From positions 1 through 37,373 of the forward strand of contig CAYSJU010000019.1 in NCBI GenBank assembly GCA_964431495.1: a stretch of DNA of 37,373 nt. The letters run 5' to 3'. This document shows, piece by piece, positions 6,833 to 15,316 of this stretch. The notes below the pieces were generated by a model. That model did not search any database. It had not been told where the DNA came from and was given only the letters and a program-made list of their open reading frames with translations. This DNA is from CAYSJU01 sp964431495 (lineage in GTDB: Bacteria > Omnitrophota > Gorgyraeia > Tantalellales > Tantalellaceae). Each line of letters starts with the position of its first letter. The stretch's first letter is position 1. The position numbers were made by a program, and so were the translations under genes.

Positions 6833-8893
6833 TTATCCTTTAGGCAAGCTGATAATTACATGGGTACCTTTCCCTTTGCCTTCAGAAACGATTTCGATCT
6901 TAGCGTTATATCTATGCACGATCTCCATGCATATTGACAAGCCAAGACCAACACCAGAGAGAGCCGCACTCCGTTGATAGAATTTATCAAAGACTTTATC
7001 TTTTTCCTCATCCAGGATGCCGCAGCCGGTATCCTCTACTCTTAACTCGACAATCTCTCCTTCAGCTTTTGCTAAAACCGTAATATGTCCTTTGTCCGTG
7101 AATTTTACCGCATTATCAAGAACATTGGAGAGAAGCGTGTTAAGCTCCTTTTCATTGATCAAAACCATGTCCGCGTCCTCAGGAATATCCGTAATAAGCT
7201 TGAGTTTCTTGTATCCGGCAATGTCTTTTATCCCCAGAATAACCTTATCTAATACCTTTTTTAAGGAGATACTTCCTTTTAATTTAGCCGGCTTGCCCTC
7301 CTCCAGCGAATATAATTCCAAAATATTGCTGATATCCCTGTAAGCTTTGTCAATGTTCCCCTGGATCATCATCTGGAACTCTTTTGCTTTTTCAATATCA
7401 TCGGACTCTATAGCCATTTTGATCTCATTATTGGCCATTTTTGCCGTAACGATCGGCGTTTTCAACGAATGGGAGACATCCCGGATCAGGTTGTGCCTCA
7501 TCTGTTCTATCTTCCTGCGCTCAGTAATGTCAGTATCAGCGCCCCTGTATCCCATTAAATCACCATTATCATCGAGTATGGGAACAGTACTTGTCGAAAG
7601 CCAGATCGTCCTGCCGTCTTTACATATATTCCTATTCACAAACTCCCGGAAGGTCTCTTTTTCAGCGAAAACTTTAAGCGTGTCTTTCTTCAAGGGTTCA
7701 CGGTCTTCAGAGTGAAAAAAATCATAAAAATACTTTTTCCCAACGATCTCTTCCGGTTTATAACCAAGGATCTTTTCCGCCATCGGGCTCGCATATGTGT
7801 ACAGCCCATCCTGGTTTGTCTCCCATATCCATTCCTGCGCATTTTCGGCTACTTGCCGAAATCGTTCCTCGGATCTTCGTAACGCCTCCTCTGCCTTTTT
7901 TCGCTCGGTGATGTCACGCACGATCGCCAGCAGGCGGAGTTCTTCTCCGATTGTAACACGTTTCAAATTAACCTCAACCCAGAACAGGCGGCCGGTCTTG
8001 TTTTTTGCTCTCCATTCAAAAAGCTGCGGTTCCCCTTTGATGGCTCTTTTCATCCATTTCACGGCATACCTTTGAGTGTACGGCGGTTTATTTTCACTCA
8101 TGTCCCCCACCTCCATATCCACGATTTCATCCGGAGAATACCCGTACATCTCGCACATCTTCCTGTTTACATCAAGTAGCTTCCCTGTAGTGGGATCGTG
8201 GATAAAAATAGCGTCATCGGCGTTATTGAAAATTTCGCTATAGTTGATCTCGGATAACCTTAGTTCTTCCTCTTTGCGTTTGAGTTCGGTGACATCCTTG
8301 ACATATTCGATCACTCCCACCACCATGCCGCTTTCATCTTTAAGAGGATAGCAGGAAAGAAAATTCCATCCGGTCGGTCTTTCTTCGTACGGATAAGGGG
8401 TGATCAAGGATTGGACTTCGCCTGTTTCCAAGGCTTTCAGGGAGGGGCACCATGGACAAACAGACTCCCTCTTCTGATATATCTTATAGCATTTTTTTCC
8501 GATGATAAGGCTGTTGTCACCATAGATTTCGTTTATCCATCTATTGACCCTGACAATATTAAAGTCTTTGTCAAGAACACTTATCCCGTCCTGGATGCTG
8601 TCAAAGATGTCCTGAAGAAATCTTTCACCACCCCTCAGCTCTTCATCCGTCTTCCTTTCCTTTTCATAAACGAACCTGAAATAAAAACTGAACGCGATGA
8701 CCAGAACCACGACCACTGAACGCATCCATAATTCATTTGGATCGGATGTGAATACCTGATCAATGAAAGAAAGTTCGCGGAATACTGCGACATGTATAAA
8801 GGACTCGAAAATCCAGTAAAAAACGGCAACTGCGATCCCGGCGAGTATTATTCTCCCCCCGTGATCTCTATGTCCTCTGCGTTTATTCTCCAT
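6833..8893 (-). CDS. PAS-domain sensor histidine kinase
   Basis: A membrane-anchored sensor kinase of 686 residues. Two hydrophobic helices lie near residues 14-36 and 55-75. Three PAS domains follow (about 92-205, 215-335, 345-460), each ending in the PAC-type DITE/DVTE motif. The first carries Cys residues in the CPWCPS stretch, which could bind a metal or respond to redox. The dimerisation/phospho-acceptor helix has H475 in DVSHSLKTP. The ATPase part shows an N-box (NVLDNAVKFT), G1 (DTGCGI) and G2 (GVGLGLSI). It sits between a receiver gene and the Cache kinase-like gene, with spacings of about 20-45 bases, which supports one operon. The stimulus is unknown. Confidence 0.93.
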   Translation of the reverse strand: MENKRRGHRDHGGRIILAGIAVAVFYWIFESFIHVAVFRELSFIDQVFTSDPNELWMRSVVVVLVIAFSFYFRFVYEKERKTDEELRGGERFLQDIFDSIQDGISVLDKDFNIVRVNRWINEIYGDNSLIIGKKCYKIYQKRESVCPWCPSLKALETGEVQSLITPYPYEERPTGWNFLSCYPLKDESGMVVGVIEYVKDVTELKRKEEELRLSEINYSEIFNNADDAIFIHDPTTGKLLDVNRKMCEMYGYSPDEIVDMEVGDMSENKPPYTQRYAVKWMKRAIKGEPQLFEWRAKNKTGRLFWVEVNLKRVTIGEELRLLAIVRDITERKKAEEALRRSEERFRQVAENAQEWIWETNQDGLYTYASPMAEKILGYKPEEIVGKKYFYDFFHSEDREPLKKDTLKVFAEKETFREFVNRNICKDGRTIWLSTSTVPILDDNGDLMGYRGADTDITERRKIEQMRHNLIRDVSHSLKTPIVTAKMANNEIKMAIESDDIEKAKEFQMMIQGNIDKAYRDISNILELYSLEEGKPAKLKGSISLKKVLDKVILGIKDIAGYKKLKLITDIPEDADMVLINEKELNTLLSNVLDNAVKFTDKGHITVLAKAEGEIVELRVEDTGCGILDEEKDKVFDKFYQRSAALSGVGLGLSICMEIVHRYNAKIEIVSEGKGKGTHVIISLPKG

Positions 8894-8911
8894 CTTTACC
8901 GGTCAGTCTCC

Positions 8912-10765
8912 TCACTCCTGGAGCGGCAGGATGAAATTGAAAATTGTCCCCTTTTTCCCTTCTGATTCCGCCCAGATGATTCCATTATGTCCGTCGATTA
9001 TCGCTTTACAGATAGCCAGGCCAAGCCCTGTGCCACCCGCTTTTTTATCCCTGCTCTTTCCCGGGTGCGCGAATTTATCAAACAACAGCGGCAGGTCCTC
9101 TCTTTTGATCCCGGCACCAGTATCTTTTACTGAAACACGGATGGCTTTCTCGCCCTCCCTGGCTGTCATGACAGTGATGCTTCCTTTTTCTGTGACGTTG
9201 ATGGCCATGTTGACGATGTTCGTCAGGACCAGTGTTATCCTGTTCCTGTCAAACCTGAATTTTGGCAGGCCTTGATCGGTTTCTACAATGAGTTTCACAT
9301 TTTTTCTCTCCGCCAGCAGGGGGAGCATGATCCTGTGTACATTGGCGACAACTTCATTGATGCTATTTTCATCCATCTTCAACTCGTCTTTATCACTCTC
9401 CAGCTTATTGTGATCCACGATGTCATCTATCAGGTTGGCAAGGCTCTCCATGCTTCTCTTTGTCAGTTCTAATATCCCCCTCTGTCTGTCATTCATTTTT
9501 TTCGATGCCTCACTTAAAACAACATCCATGCCCTCTTTAATAGCTGCCAATGGGGTCCTGACTTCCAGGGATATCAGGGAAATAAACCTTCCCCTGGCAT
9601 CCATTTCCTCTTTCAGGCGCTCCTCCGCGTTCTTGCGCTCGATGATCTCCTGATCACGCAAGGCGATTACTAAATTCAGCTCATGCGTCATCTTATTGAA
9701 ATGGGCCGCAAGCTCACCTACTTCATCACCCTGTCTAATATCCGTTCGTTGGGACAAATCGCCCCTGGCTATCAGGTCAGTCACATTGACGAGTCTTATA
9801 ATTGGGCTGGTTATGCCCTTGGCTAAAAAGAACGCTAATATCCAGGCAACAATGACGGCGATACCACCAAGGACGATCATCTTGTTCCTCAGCCTGATAG
9901 GTGGAGAAAAAACCTCTTTCTCCGGAGCTACGGAAATCACAGCCCAATTTCCATATTGTTTAAGACCGTATTCGCTTAGATGTGCGTAGCCGGCTATTAC
10001 CGCGTTACCTCTGGTATCCTTATATATTGTATACCCGTTTCTTCTGCCTTTAAGGGAAGAAAGCAAAAGGGAATCATCCTGCATATACACCAAAGGCGTG
10101 AATATCTGGGCCCTGCCTTCCTGGGTCACTATCATCTGCGACGGGTTGTTCAAGAGGTATGCTGTCCGGCCTCCTATTTCCCGCACCTCGAACCTTCCGA
10201 CGGGTTTCAAAAGACGTTCCATGCTGACAGTGGCCATCAGCACTGAGCGTATGTCCTTCTTATCTTCACCAATTACAGGCGCAAAGATCAGCCCCCCCAA
10301 TATATTGCCCTGTTCGTCTCCGGAGATAAACTTAAAAAAGATGTTTCCTTTCCGCGTAAGCTTAACTTTTTCGAAATAATCTATTATTTCCTTGTCATGC
10401 ACAGGGAGAATGTTACCCTCAAATCCGGGGGCTGTCGAAAGGGCGACCTTTCTGTTCAGGTCCAAGACCAGAATATCATCGAATCCCGGGTTCTTCTTTT
10501 TTATCTCGTTAAGGCGATCTTTAATCGCCGTCCGCTTCCCGGTTTTAAACACGGGGCTCCGGGAAAAGTTTATCATGTCAAGGATCTTCCCGTCGACATA
10601 ATCGACAATATCTCCCGCTGCAAGTTCAGACACGGTTCGAAGATCGCTGCCTATTTTTTCCTTTAGCTCCTTCTGGGCGTTCTCAATAATCAAAATAAGT
10701 GTAATAGCTACAGCGACCAGAACGATCCCTATATAACTTACCCTTAATTTAGCGCCCAGTTTCAT
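8912..10765 (-). CDS. Cache-HAMP histidine kinase-like protein lacking the phospho-acceptor His
   Basis: A 617-residue protein. Helix 1 is at about 9-30. A periplasmic segment of about 270 residues has a double-Cache-like layout. Helix 2 is at about 300-322, then HAMP (about 322-380) and a coiled coil. The phospho-acceptor helix reads SLEVRTPLA where families have SHELRTPLA: residue 400 is Leu (CTG), not His. The ATPase half looks intact (N-box NIVNMAINVT, G1 DTGAGI, G2 GGTGLGLAI). It therefore may bind ATP yet be unable to autophosphorylate in the usual way. It could trans-phosphorylate or allosterically control the PAS kinase encoded 18 bases downstream. The reading frame is otherwise continuous, so it is not an obvious pseudogene. 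Confidence 0.9.
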   Translation of the reverse strand: MKLGAKLRVSYIGIVLVAVAITLILIIENAQKELKEKIGSDLRTVSELAAGDIVDYVDGKILDMINFSRSPVFKTGKRTAIKDRLNEIKKKNPGFDDILVLDLNRKVALSTAPGFEGNILPVHDKEIIDYFEKVKLTRKGNIFFKFISGDEQGNILGGLIFAPVIGEDKKDIRSVLMATVSMERLLKPVGRFEVREIGGRTAYLLNNPSQMIVTQEGRAQIFTPLVYMQDDSLLLSSLKGRRNGYTIYKDTRGNAVIAGYAHLSEYGLKQYGNWAVISVAPEKEVFSPPIRLRNKMIVLGGIAVIVAWILAFFLAKGITSPIIRLVNVTDLIARGDLSQRTDIRQGDEVGELAAHFNKMTHELNLVIALRDQEIIERKNAEERLKEEMDARGRFISLISLEVRTPLAAIKEGMDVVLSEASKKMNDRQRGILELTKRSMESLANLIDDIVDHNKLESDKDELKMDENSINEVVANVHRIMLPLLAERKNVKLIVETDQGLPKFRFDRNRITLVLTNIVNMAINVTEKGSITVMTAREGEKAIRVSVKDTGAGIKREDLPLLFDKFAHPGKSRDKKAGGTGLGLAICKAIIDGHNGIIWAESEGKKGTIFNFILPLQE

Positions 10766-10786
10766 TCCAACACTTCCTTTTTAAGA

Positions 10787-11158
10787 TTATTCGCCTAATA
10801 ACTCCTTGATCGCCTTAAGCAGCTCTTCCGGCGGAAAAGGTTTGATAAAAGTACGCAGCGCGCCGCCTATCAGTTCGGCTCCCTCAAGATAGGTCCTCGG
10901 CCCCTCAAAGCCGCCCCCGGAAACGGCAATGACCTTCACGTCAGGGAAATCCCGTCTGAGTTCCACCATGGTCTGGATACCTTCCTTCCCGGGCATAATG
11001 AGATCCGTAATAACGAGGTCCGCCGGTTTTTCCTTGAACAGACTTATTCCCTCATCACCGTCACCCGCCTCCACTACCTCATATCCCTCTTTTTCCAGTA
11101 CTTCCCGGATGACCTTGCGGAAATCATCGTTATCGTCTATGACCAGAATCCGCGCCAT
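10787..11158 (-). CDS. Stand-alone response regulator receiver protein (start of signalling operon)
   Basis: A CheY-like receiver of 123 residues: DDNDD acidic cluster at 8-12, phospho-acceptor D52 (LVITDLIMPG), Thr/Ser-type switch region VIAVSGGG, and conserved Lys in FIKPFPP. It has no output domain. GGAG is seen upstream of the ATG (AAGGAGAAG). It is the first gene of the receiver-kinase-like-kinase-receiver set. Two single-domain receivers bracketing two kinases suggest a branched phosphorelay. Final outputs are not encoded here. Confidence 0.9.
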   Translation of the reverse strand: MARILVIDDNDDFRKVIREVLEKEGYEVVEAGDGDEGISLFKEKPADLVITDLIMPGKEGIQTMVELRRDFPDVKVIAVSGGGFEGPRTYLEGAELIGGALRTFIKPFPPEELLKAIKELLGE

Positions 11159-11297
11159 GACCTACTTCTCCTTATTTTATATGCTTTGCTTTCTAAATAT
11201 ATATAATTAATATACATAATATTCCTCTTAACGACAAATCCGATCAAAAATTAGAGATTCTGAAAAAGGAAGAGGTTTGAAAACATACTCTTATTTT

Positions 11298-12161
11298 CTA
11301 AAATATTCCGGCTTTTTCAAAAGCGCGAGGGAGGCATTCCAGGATATCTGTCGCGACCATGCTGAACGGTCCCTTTTCCCTTCCCGCTATATCCCCTGCC
11401 AGGCCGTGAAGATACACGGCTGACACGGTCGAACTGAAATCATCAACACCCTGTCCGATAAAAGATGCGATCATCCCGGTAAGGACATCACCTGTCCCGC
11501 CCGATGCCATGCCTGAATTGCCCGTATCGTTAACGTAGGTCTGACCCTCCGGACTTGCCACAACTGTTCTATGTCCTTTCAAACAGACGACTGTTCCGGT
11601 GTCCTTCGCGACCTTTTTGGCGATCTCGGTCCTCTGCATCTGCAAAAATGACACTTCCTTTTTTATCAAACGCGCCATTTCCCCAGGATGAGGAGTAATG
11701 ACCGTCCTGAACTTTCTTTTCTTAAGCAGGATGGTCCTGCCCTCAAGAGCGTTGAGACCGTCGGCATCAAGCACGATCGGGCATTCTATCTTTTTGACCA
11801 GTTCCCGGATAAGCGCGCGGGTCTCCTCCGCGGCGCCGATCCCCGGGCCAATAACGACCGCGTCACACTTTCTGGAAAAATCGATTATCTCCTTCCTGGC
11901 GTTCTTGGCTAAAGAACGCTTTTTGCTCTCGGCCAGAGGTAACGTCATCGCCTCCGTAAGCTTTACCTCCATTACATGGTTAAGGGATTCCGGAATGCCG
12001 TTTACGACCAGTCCGCTCCCGGCCCTTAACGCGCCCTGGCACGAAAGATAAGCGGCGCCCGTCATGCCCACGGAACCTGCTATAACAAATACCCTGCCAT
12101 AATCCCCTTTATGCGAGTCTTTACGCCGCACCGGGATCTTGTCTATGTGTTTACGCACCAT
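11298..12161 (-). CDS. nnrD: ADP/ATP-dependent NAD(P)H-hydrate dehydratase
   Basis: Repairs hydrated NAD(P)H, dehydrating the S form at the expense of ADP or ATP. The 287 residues match the ribokinase-like C-terminal (NnrD/YjeF-C) domain: GSVGMTGA near residue 30, VIGPGIG, LDADGLNAL, TPHPGEMARL, and NSGMASGGTGDVLTG with the catalytic Asp. The epimerase half (NnrE) is absent, so it is either encoded elsewhere or missing. Its ATG lies within the last codons of acpS (11-base overlap). It is the last gene of the ftsH operon. Confidence 0.92.
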   Translation of the reverse strand: MVRKHIDKIPVRRKDSHKGDYGRVFVIAGSVGMTGAAYLSCQGALRAGSGLVVNGIPESLNHVMEVKLTEAMTLPLAESKKRSLAKNARKEIIDFSRKCDAVVIGPGIGAAEETRALIRELVKKIECPIVLDADGLNALEGRTILLKKRKFRTVITPHPGEMARLIKKEVSFLQMQRTEIAKKVAKDTGTVVCLKGHRTVVASPEGQTYVNDTGNSGMASGGTGDVLTGMIASFIGQGVDDFSSTVSAVYLHGLAGDIAGREKGPFSMVATDILECLPRAFEKAGIF

Positions 12162-12540
12162 CTTTTATCACCACCGCGTTGGAGGCAGCAATACCGCGCG
12201 TGTGCGATATGCTTACAAGGACCTTTGTCAATTTAAACTCTTCCGCCAGCTTTCCCGCCTGCCCGTGCAGGCGGACATAAGGTTTTCCTTCCTCGGTATT
12301 CAATATCTCGATCTCCGGCCAGTTCAATCCTATCTCGGCCCCGTTCGGAAGCGCTTTTTTAACAGCCTCTTTGGCCGCGAACTTCCCCGCCATATGGATG
12401 AAACGGGCCTTTTTGGATTCAGCGTATTTCATCTCGCCGGAAGTAAAAATTTTTTCAAGGAACCTCTCTCCCCTTTGTTCCGCGATCTTTCGGAACCTTT
12501 CTATTTCAACCGTATCTATGCCTATGCCAATAACACTCAT
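12151..12540 (-). CDS. acpS: Holo-[acyl-carrier-protein] synthase
   Basis: Transfers the 4'-phosphopantetheine arm of CoA to apo acyl carrier protein for fatty acid synthesis. The 129 residues fit the AcpS family length. The metal-binding motifs are seen: GIGIDTVEI (Asp9) near the start and GKFAAKEAVKKA with its Glu near residue 57. VSISHTRGIAAS is near the end. It overlaps pdxJ by four bases (ATGA) and nnrD by eleven, indicating translational coupling. Confidence 0.95.
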   Translation of the reverse strand: MSVIGIGIDTVEIERFRKIAEQRGERFLEKIFTSGEMKYAESKKARFIHMAGKFAAKEAVKKALPNGAEIGLNWPEIEILNTEEGKPYVRLHGQAGKLAEEFKLTKVLVSISHTRGIAASNAVVIKDGA

Positions 12541-13259
12541 TCCATAAGGCCCTTCATCTCTTTTACCGCTTCTTTTATCCCCACGAATATCGCCCTGGAA
12601 ATGATCGAATGGCCTATATTGAGCTCGTACATCCCTTCTATACGCGCCACTGGTCTCACGTTCCGGTAATTAAGCCCGTGCCCCGCGGACACGATCAGTC
12701 TCTTTCCCCGCGCGAACGCTGAGGCATCACTGAGTATCTTCAGTTTTTTTGCTGGATCCTGGCCGGAGTTGAACGCTCCCGCGTATTCTCCGGTGTGGAG
12801 TTCTACCATCCCAGCGCCGGTTTTGACCGAAGCCTCGATCTGTCCCTGGTCCGGATCGATGAACAGGCTTACTTCAATAGCCGCGGAAGAAAGTCTTTCC
12901 ACGACACTTCTGACCTTTTCAAAATTGCCTGCCACGTCAAGCCCGCCCTCAGTGGTTATCTCCTGACGATTTTCCGGGACCAGAGTGGCCTGATCGGGCT
13001 TTACATTGCACGCGATGTCAACGATCTCTGGATCGACCGACATCTCCATATTCAGCCGTGTCGATACTTTTTCTTTAAGCAGCCGGAGATCTTCGTCCTG
13101 GATGTGCCTCCGGTCCTTCCTGAGATGACAGACTATTCCGTCGCAACCGGTTTCTTCGCATTGAAGCGCGGCTGTTACCGGATCGGGTTCAAAGGTCTTG
13201 CGCGCTTCCCTGACAGTGGCTACATGATCTATGTTTACTCCCAGTTTTACCATTGTCAC
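12537..13259 (-). CDS. pdxJ: Pyridoxine 5'-phosphate synthase
   Basis: Condenses 1-deoxyxylulose 5-phosphate with 3-amino-2-oxopropyl phosphate in DXP-dependent vitamin B6 synthesis. The 240 residues cover the TIM barrel: VNIDHVATVREAR at the start, HLRKDRRHIQDED with the catalytic His/Arg set, MSVDPEIVDIA, VELHTGEYA, SAGHGLNYRNV and ELNIGHSIISRA. It starts two bases after the stop of the ybbR-like gene. Finding pdxJ beside acpS is a common bacterial arrangement. Confidence 0.96.
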   Translation of the reverse strand: MTMVKLGVNIDHVATVREARKTFEPDPVTAALQCEETGCDGIVCHLRKDRRHIQDEDLRLLKEKVSTRLNMEMSVDPEIVDIACNVKPDQATLVPENRQEITTEGGLDVAGNFEKVRSVVERLSSAAIEVSLFIDPDQGQIEASVKTGAGMVELHTGEYAGAFNSGQDPAKKLKILSDASAFARGKRLIVSAGHGLNYRNVRPVARIEGMYELNIGHSIISRAIFVGIKEAVKEMKGLME

Positions 13260-13260
13260 T

Positions 13261-13710
13261 TTATCCCTCGCCTCCTCCGACCTTCACAACGGGCAGGTCC
13301 ACTTTTACGATTTTTTTCTCGATCCTTAACGATCTCATGTCAGAATGAACGCCGAGTTGCAGGGTCGTGGAACGGGTATATTCCCCAAGGTCTATTCTAT
13401 CGGTCTTGAGCTCATCCACGTTTTCTAGGATACGTTCCGGTCCGAATATCGATATGTGGGAAGGTTTTACTTTTACGTCTTCAAAGACCACCCGGTATCC
13501 CTCCGGCGATCTGCCCGTAAAAATAGGCTTTACCGGGACTTCTTTGACTGTAAATTTGTATTTCTCGAAAAAGTCTTCACCGGTCTCCTTTTTTTGCGTA
13601 AATGACTCGGTGTTGATCACATCAAAGACATAAAACCACGTGGCTATCGCGAGTATCAGCGAGATGAGTTTCGTCCAGAAATTGTGGAAAACGATATCTA
13701 ACAACCTCAT
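13261..13710 (-). CDS. YbbR-domain protein (CdaR-like regulator of CdaA)
   Basis: A 149-residue protein with one N-terminal membrane anchor (about 10-30, FWTKLISLILAIATWFYVF) and a single extracytoplasmic YbbR-type repeat containing PVKPIFTGRSPEGY and the VKVKPSHISIFGPE motif. It overlaps cdaA by four bases. In Firmicutes the cognate protein CdaR binds and modulates the diadenylate cyclase CdaA, so the same role is inferred here from the order cdaA-ybbR. CdaR proteins usually carry three to four repeats; this one has only one. Confidence 0.85.
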   Translation of the reverse strand: MRLLDIVFHNFWTKLISLILAIATWFYVFDVINTESFTQKKETGEDFFEKYKFTVKEVPVKPIFTGRSPEGYRVVFEDVKVKPSHISIFGPERILENVDELKTDRIDLGEYTRSTTLQLGVHSDMRSLRIEKKIVKVDLPVVKVGGGEG

Positions 13711-14516
13711 TGTTTATCCTTGCCCTTTGCGATCATTTTTTTCAGGCTTTCTAAAAAAGGATTCTTCCTGGACTCTGGTATGAATATCTCTTCCAGGAGC
13801 TTAGTAAGATTAGCAGAGTCAAGGTCCCTGGTCACACTGCCTCCGATAGCGACCGATATCCTGCCGGTTTCCTCGCTTATTATGACAACGACCGCGTCTG
13901 TTTCCTCGCTTAGCCCTATGGCGGCCCTGTGCCTTGTCCCCATCGTCTTGGGAATATTCGGATTCTGCGTCAGCGGGAACAGGCATGCCGCGGCTTCAAC
14001 TCGCTGCTCAGCTATGATTATGCCACCGTCATGCAACGGTGAAGTAGGTGAGAATATAGTGTTTATCAGTTCGCTGGTCACCCTTGAATCTATCTCGACC
14101 CCGCTTTCCACGTAACGCCTTAAGCCCGTCATCCTTTCTACTGCTATCAATGCCCCGTTCTTTTTCCTGGACAGCACCACAGCGGCTTTGGCGATCTCTC
14201 CAATAACTACTTTCTTCCCTAAAAAAATACCGAAGCGGCCCAGACTTGCCAGTCCCCTTCTGAGCTCGGGCTGGAAGATTATGAGAAACGCTATGACGGA
14301 AATAGCCAGAAGCCTGGTCAGAAGCCAGTTTATGATGACCAGGTTCAGGCCCCTGGTGATCATGATGATAACGGTGATAACAATGAGACCTTTCAGCACC
14401 TGTTCGGCCACTGTCTTCTGCAGGAGAAGAAATATCGTGTAATATACGCCCCAGAGGATCAGGACCTCAAGAACAGTATCCCAGTATCCCAGTAAAAAAT
14501 TCATAAACCCACTCAT
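13707..14516 (-). CDS. cdaA: Diadenylate cyclase (c-di-AMP synthase)
   Basis: Makes the second messenger cyclic di-AMP from two ATP. The 269 residues have three hydrophobic helices in the first 80 residues, then a DAC/DisA_N domain. The RHR motif is intact (GTRHRAAIG, R195-H196-R197). The DGA motif reads D163-G164-G165, a conservative Ala-to-Gly change. SEETG follows. Overlaps with folP and ybbR by four bases each place it in one operon. Cyclic di-AMP typically controls K+ uptake and cell-wall homeostasis. An antiporter gene lies 11 kb away, but no direct link is shown. Confidence 0.93.
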   Translation of the reverse strand: MSGFMNFLLGYWDTVLEVLILWGVYYTIFLLLQKTVAEQVLKGLIVITVIIMITRGLNLVIINWLLTRLLAISVIAFLIIFQPELRRGLASLGRFGIFLGKKVVIGEIAKAAVVLSRKKNGALIAVERMTGLRRYVESGVEIDSRVTSELINTIFSPTSPLHDGGIIIAEQRVEAAACLFPLTQNPNIPKTMGTRHRAAIGLSEETDAVVVIISEETGRISVAIGGSVTRDLDSANLTKLLEEIFIPESRKNPFLESLKKMIAKGKDKQ

Positions 14517-15316
14517 CCGTTATGTTTTTTTATGGCGTCGACCACACTGGCTACATCTTTCATGGCACCCACATCATGGACCCTTATGATATCCGCGCCT
14601 CTTAATACAGCCGCGGCCACACCGGCAGCTGTCCCGAATACCCTCTTGTCGGCCTCTTTATCTGTCAGCGCGCCTATGAACGATTTCCGCGAGACCCCGA
14701 CAAGAACGGGCTTGTTCAGCTGTCCCAGATCATTCAAATTTTTCAAGATGGTCAGATTATGGTCCACCCCTTTACCGAATCCAATGCCAGGGTCCACGAC
14801 GATCTTATCCGGACTTATACCCGCGTGTTCCGCTATGCTTATAGACTCGCCAAGGTATAAGACTATCTCCCGCATGATATCATCGTAGTAAGGGGCGTCC
14901 TGCATGGTCCCGGGCTCTCCTTTCATATGCATAAGTATGACCCCGGCGTCAAAATTGCTGATCACCTGCGCCATGTTCTCATCACCGTGCAGGGCCGTGA
15001 TATCATTAATAACTGAGACCCCCTCGGAAAGGACCATGGACGCTACTTCGCTTTTATACGTATCGACCGAGATCGGAACATTGATGCCCTTTTTTAACGC
15101 TCTTATGACCGGCATGATGCGGCTGCATTCTTCTTCCGCTGAGATCCTTACTGAACCCGGTCGTGACGATTCTCCTCCCACATCGATCATGTCAGCGCCT
15201 TCTTCGACCATCTTCTTCGCCTGTTCCACTGCGCGGTCCGGATCCAGATATTTTCCACCGTCGCTGAAGGAGTCAGGGGTGACATTAAGAATGCCCATGA
15301 TACTGGTTCTCATCAT
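14513..15316 (-). CDS. folP: Dihydropteroate synthase
   Basis: Joins p-aminobenzoate with 6-hydroxymethyl-dihydropterin diphosphate in folate synthesis; it is the sulfonamide target. The 267 residues show the family signatures MGILNVTPDSFSDGG, DVGGESSRPG, NDITA, DPGIGFGKGVDHN, GVSRKSFIG and the final IRVHDV. The start overlaps ftsH by four bases. ftsH-folP adjacency is common in bacteria. Confidence 0.97.
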   Translation of the reverse strand: MMRTSIMGILNVTPDSFSDGGKYLDPDRAVEQAKKMVEEGADMIDVGGESSRPGSVRISAEEECSRIMPVIRALKKGINVPISVDTYKSEVASMVLSEGVSVINDITALHGDENMAQVISNFDAGVILMHMKGEPGTMQDAPYYDDIMREIVLYLGESISIAEHAGISPDKIVVDPGIGFGKGVDHNLTILKNLNDLGQLNKPVLVGVSRKSFIGALTDKEADKRVFGTAAGVAAAVLRGADIIRVHDVGAMKDVASVVDAIKKHNG

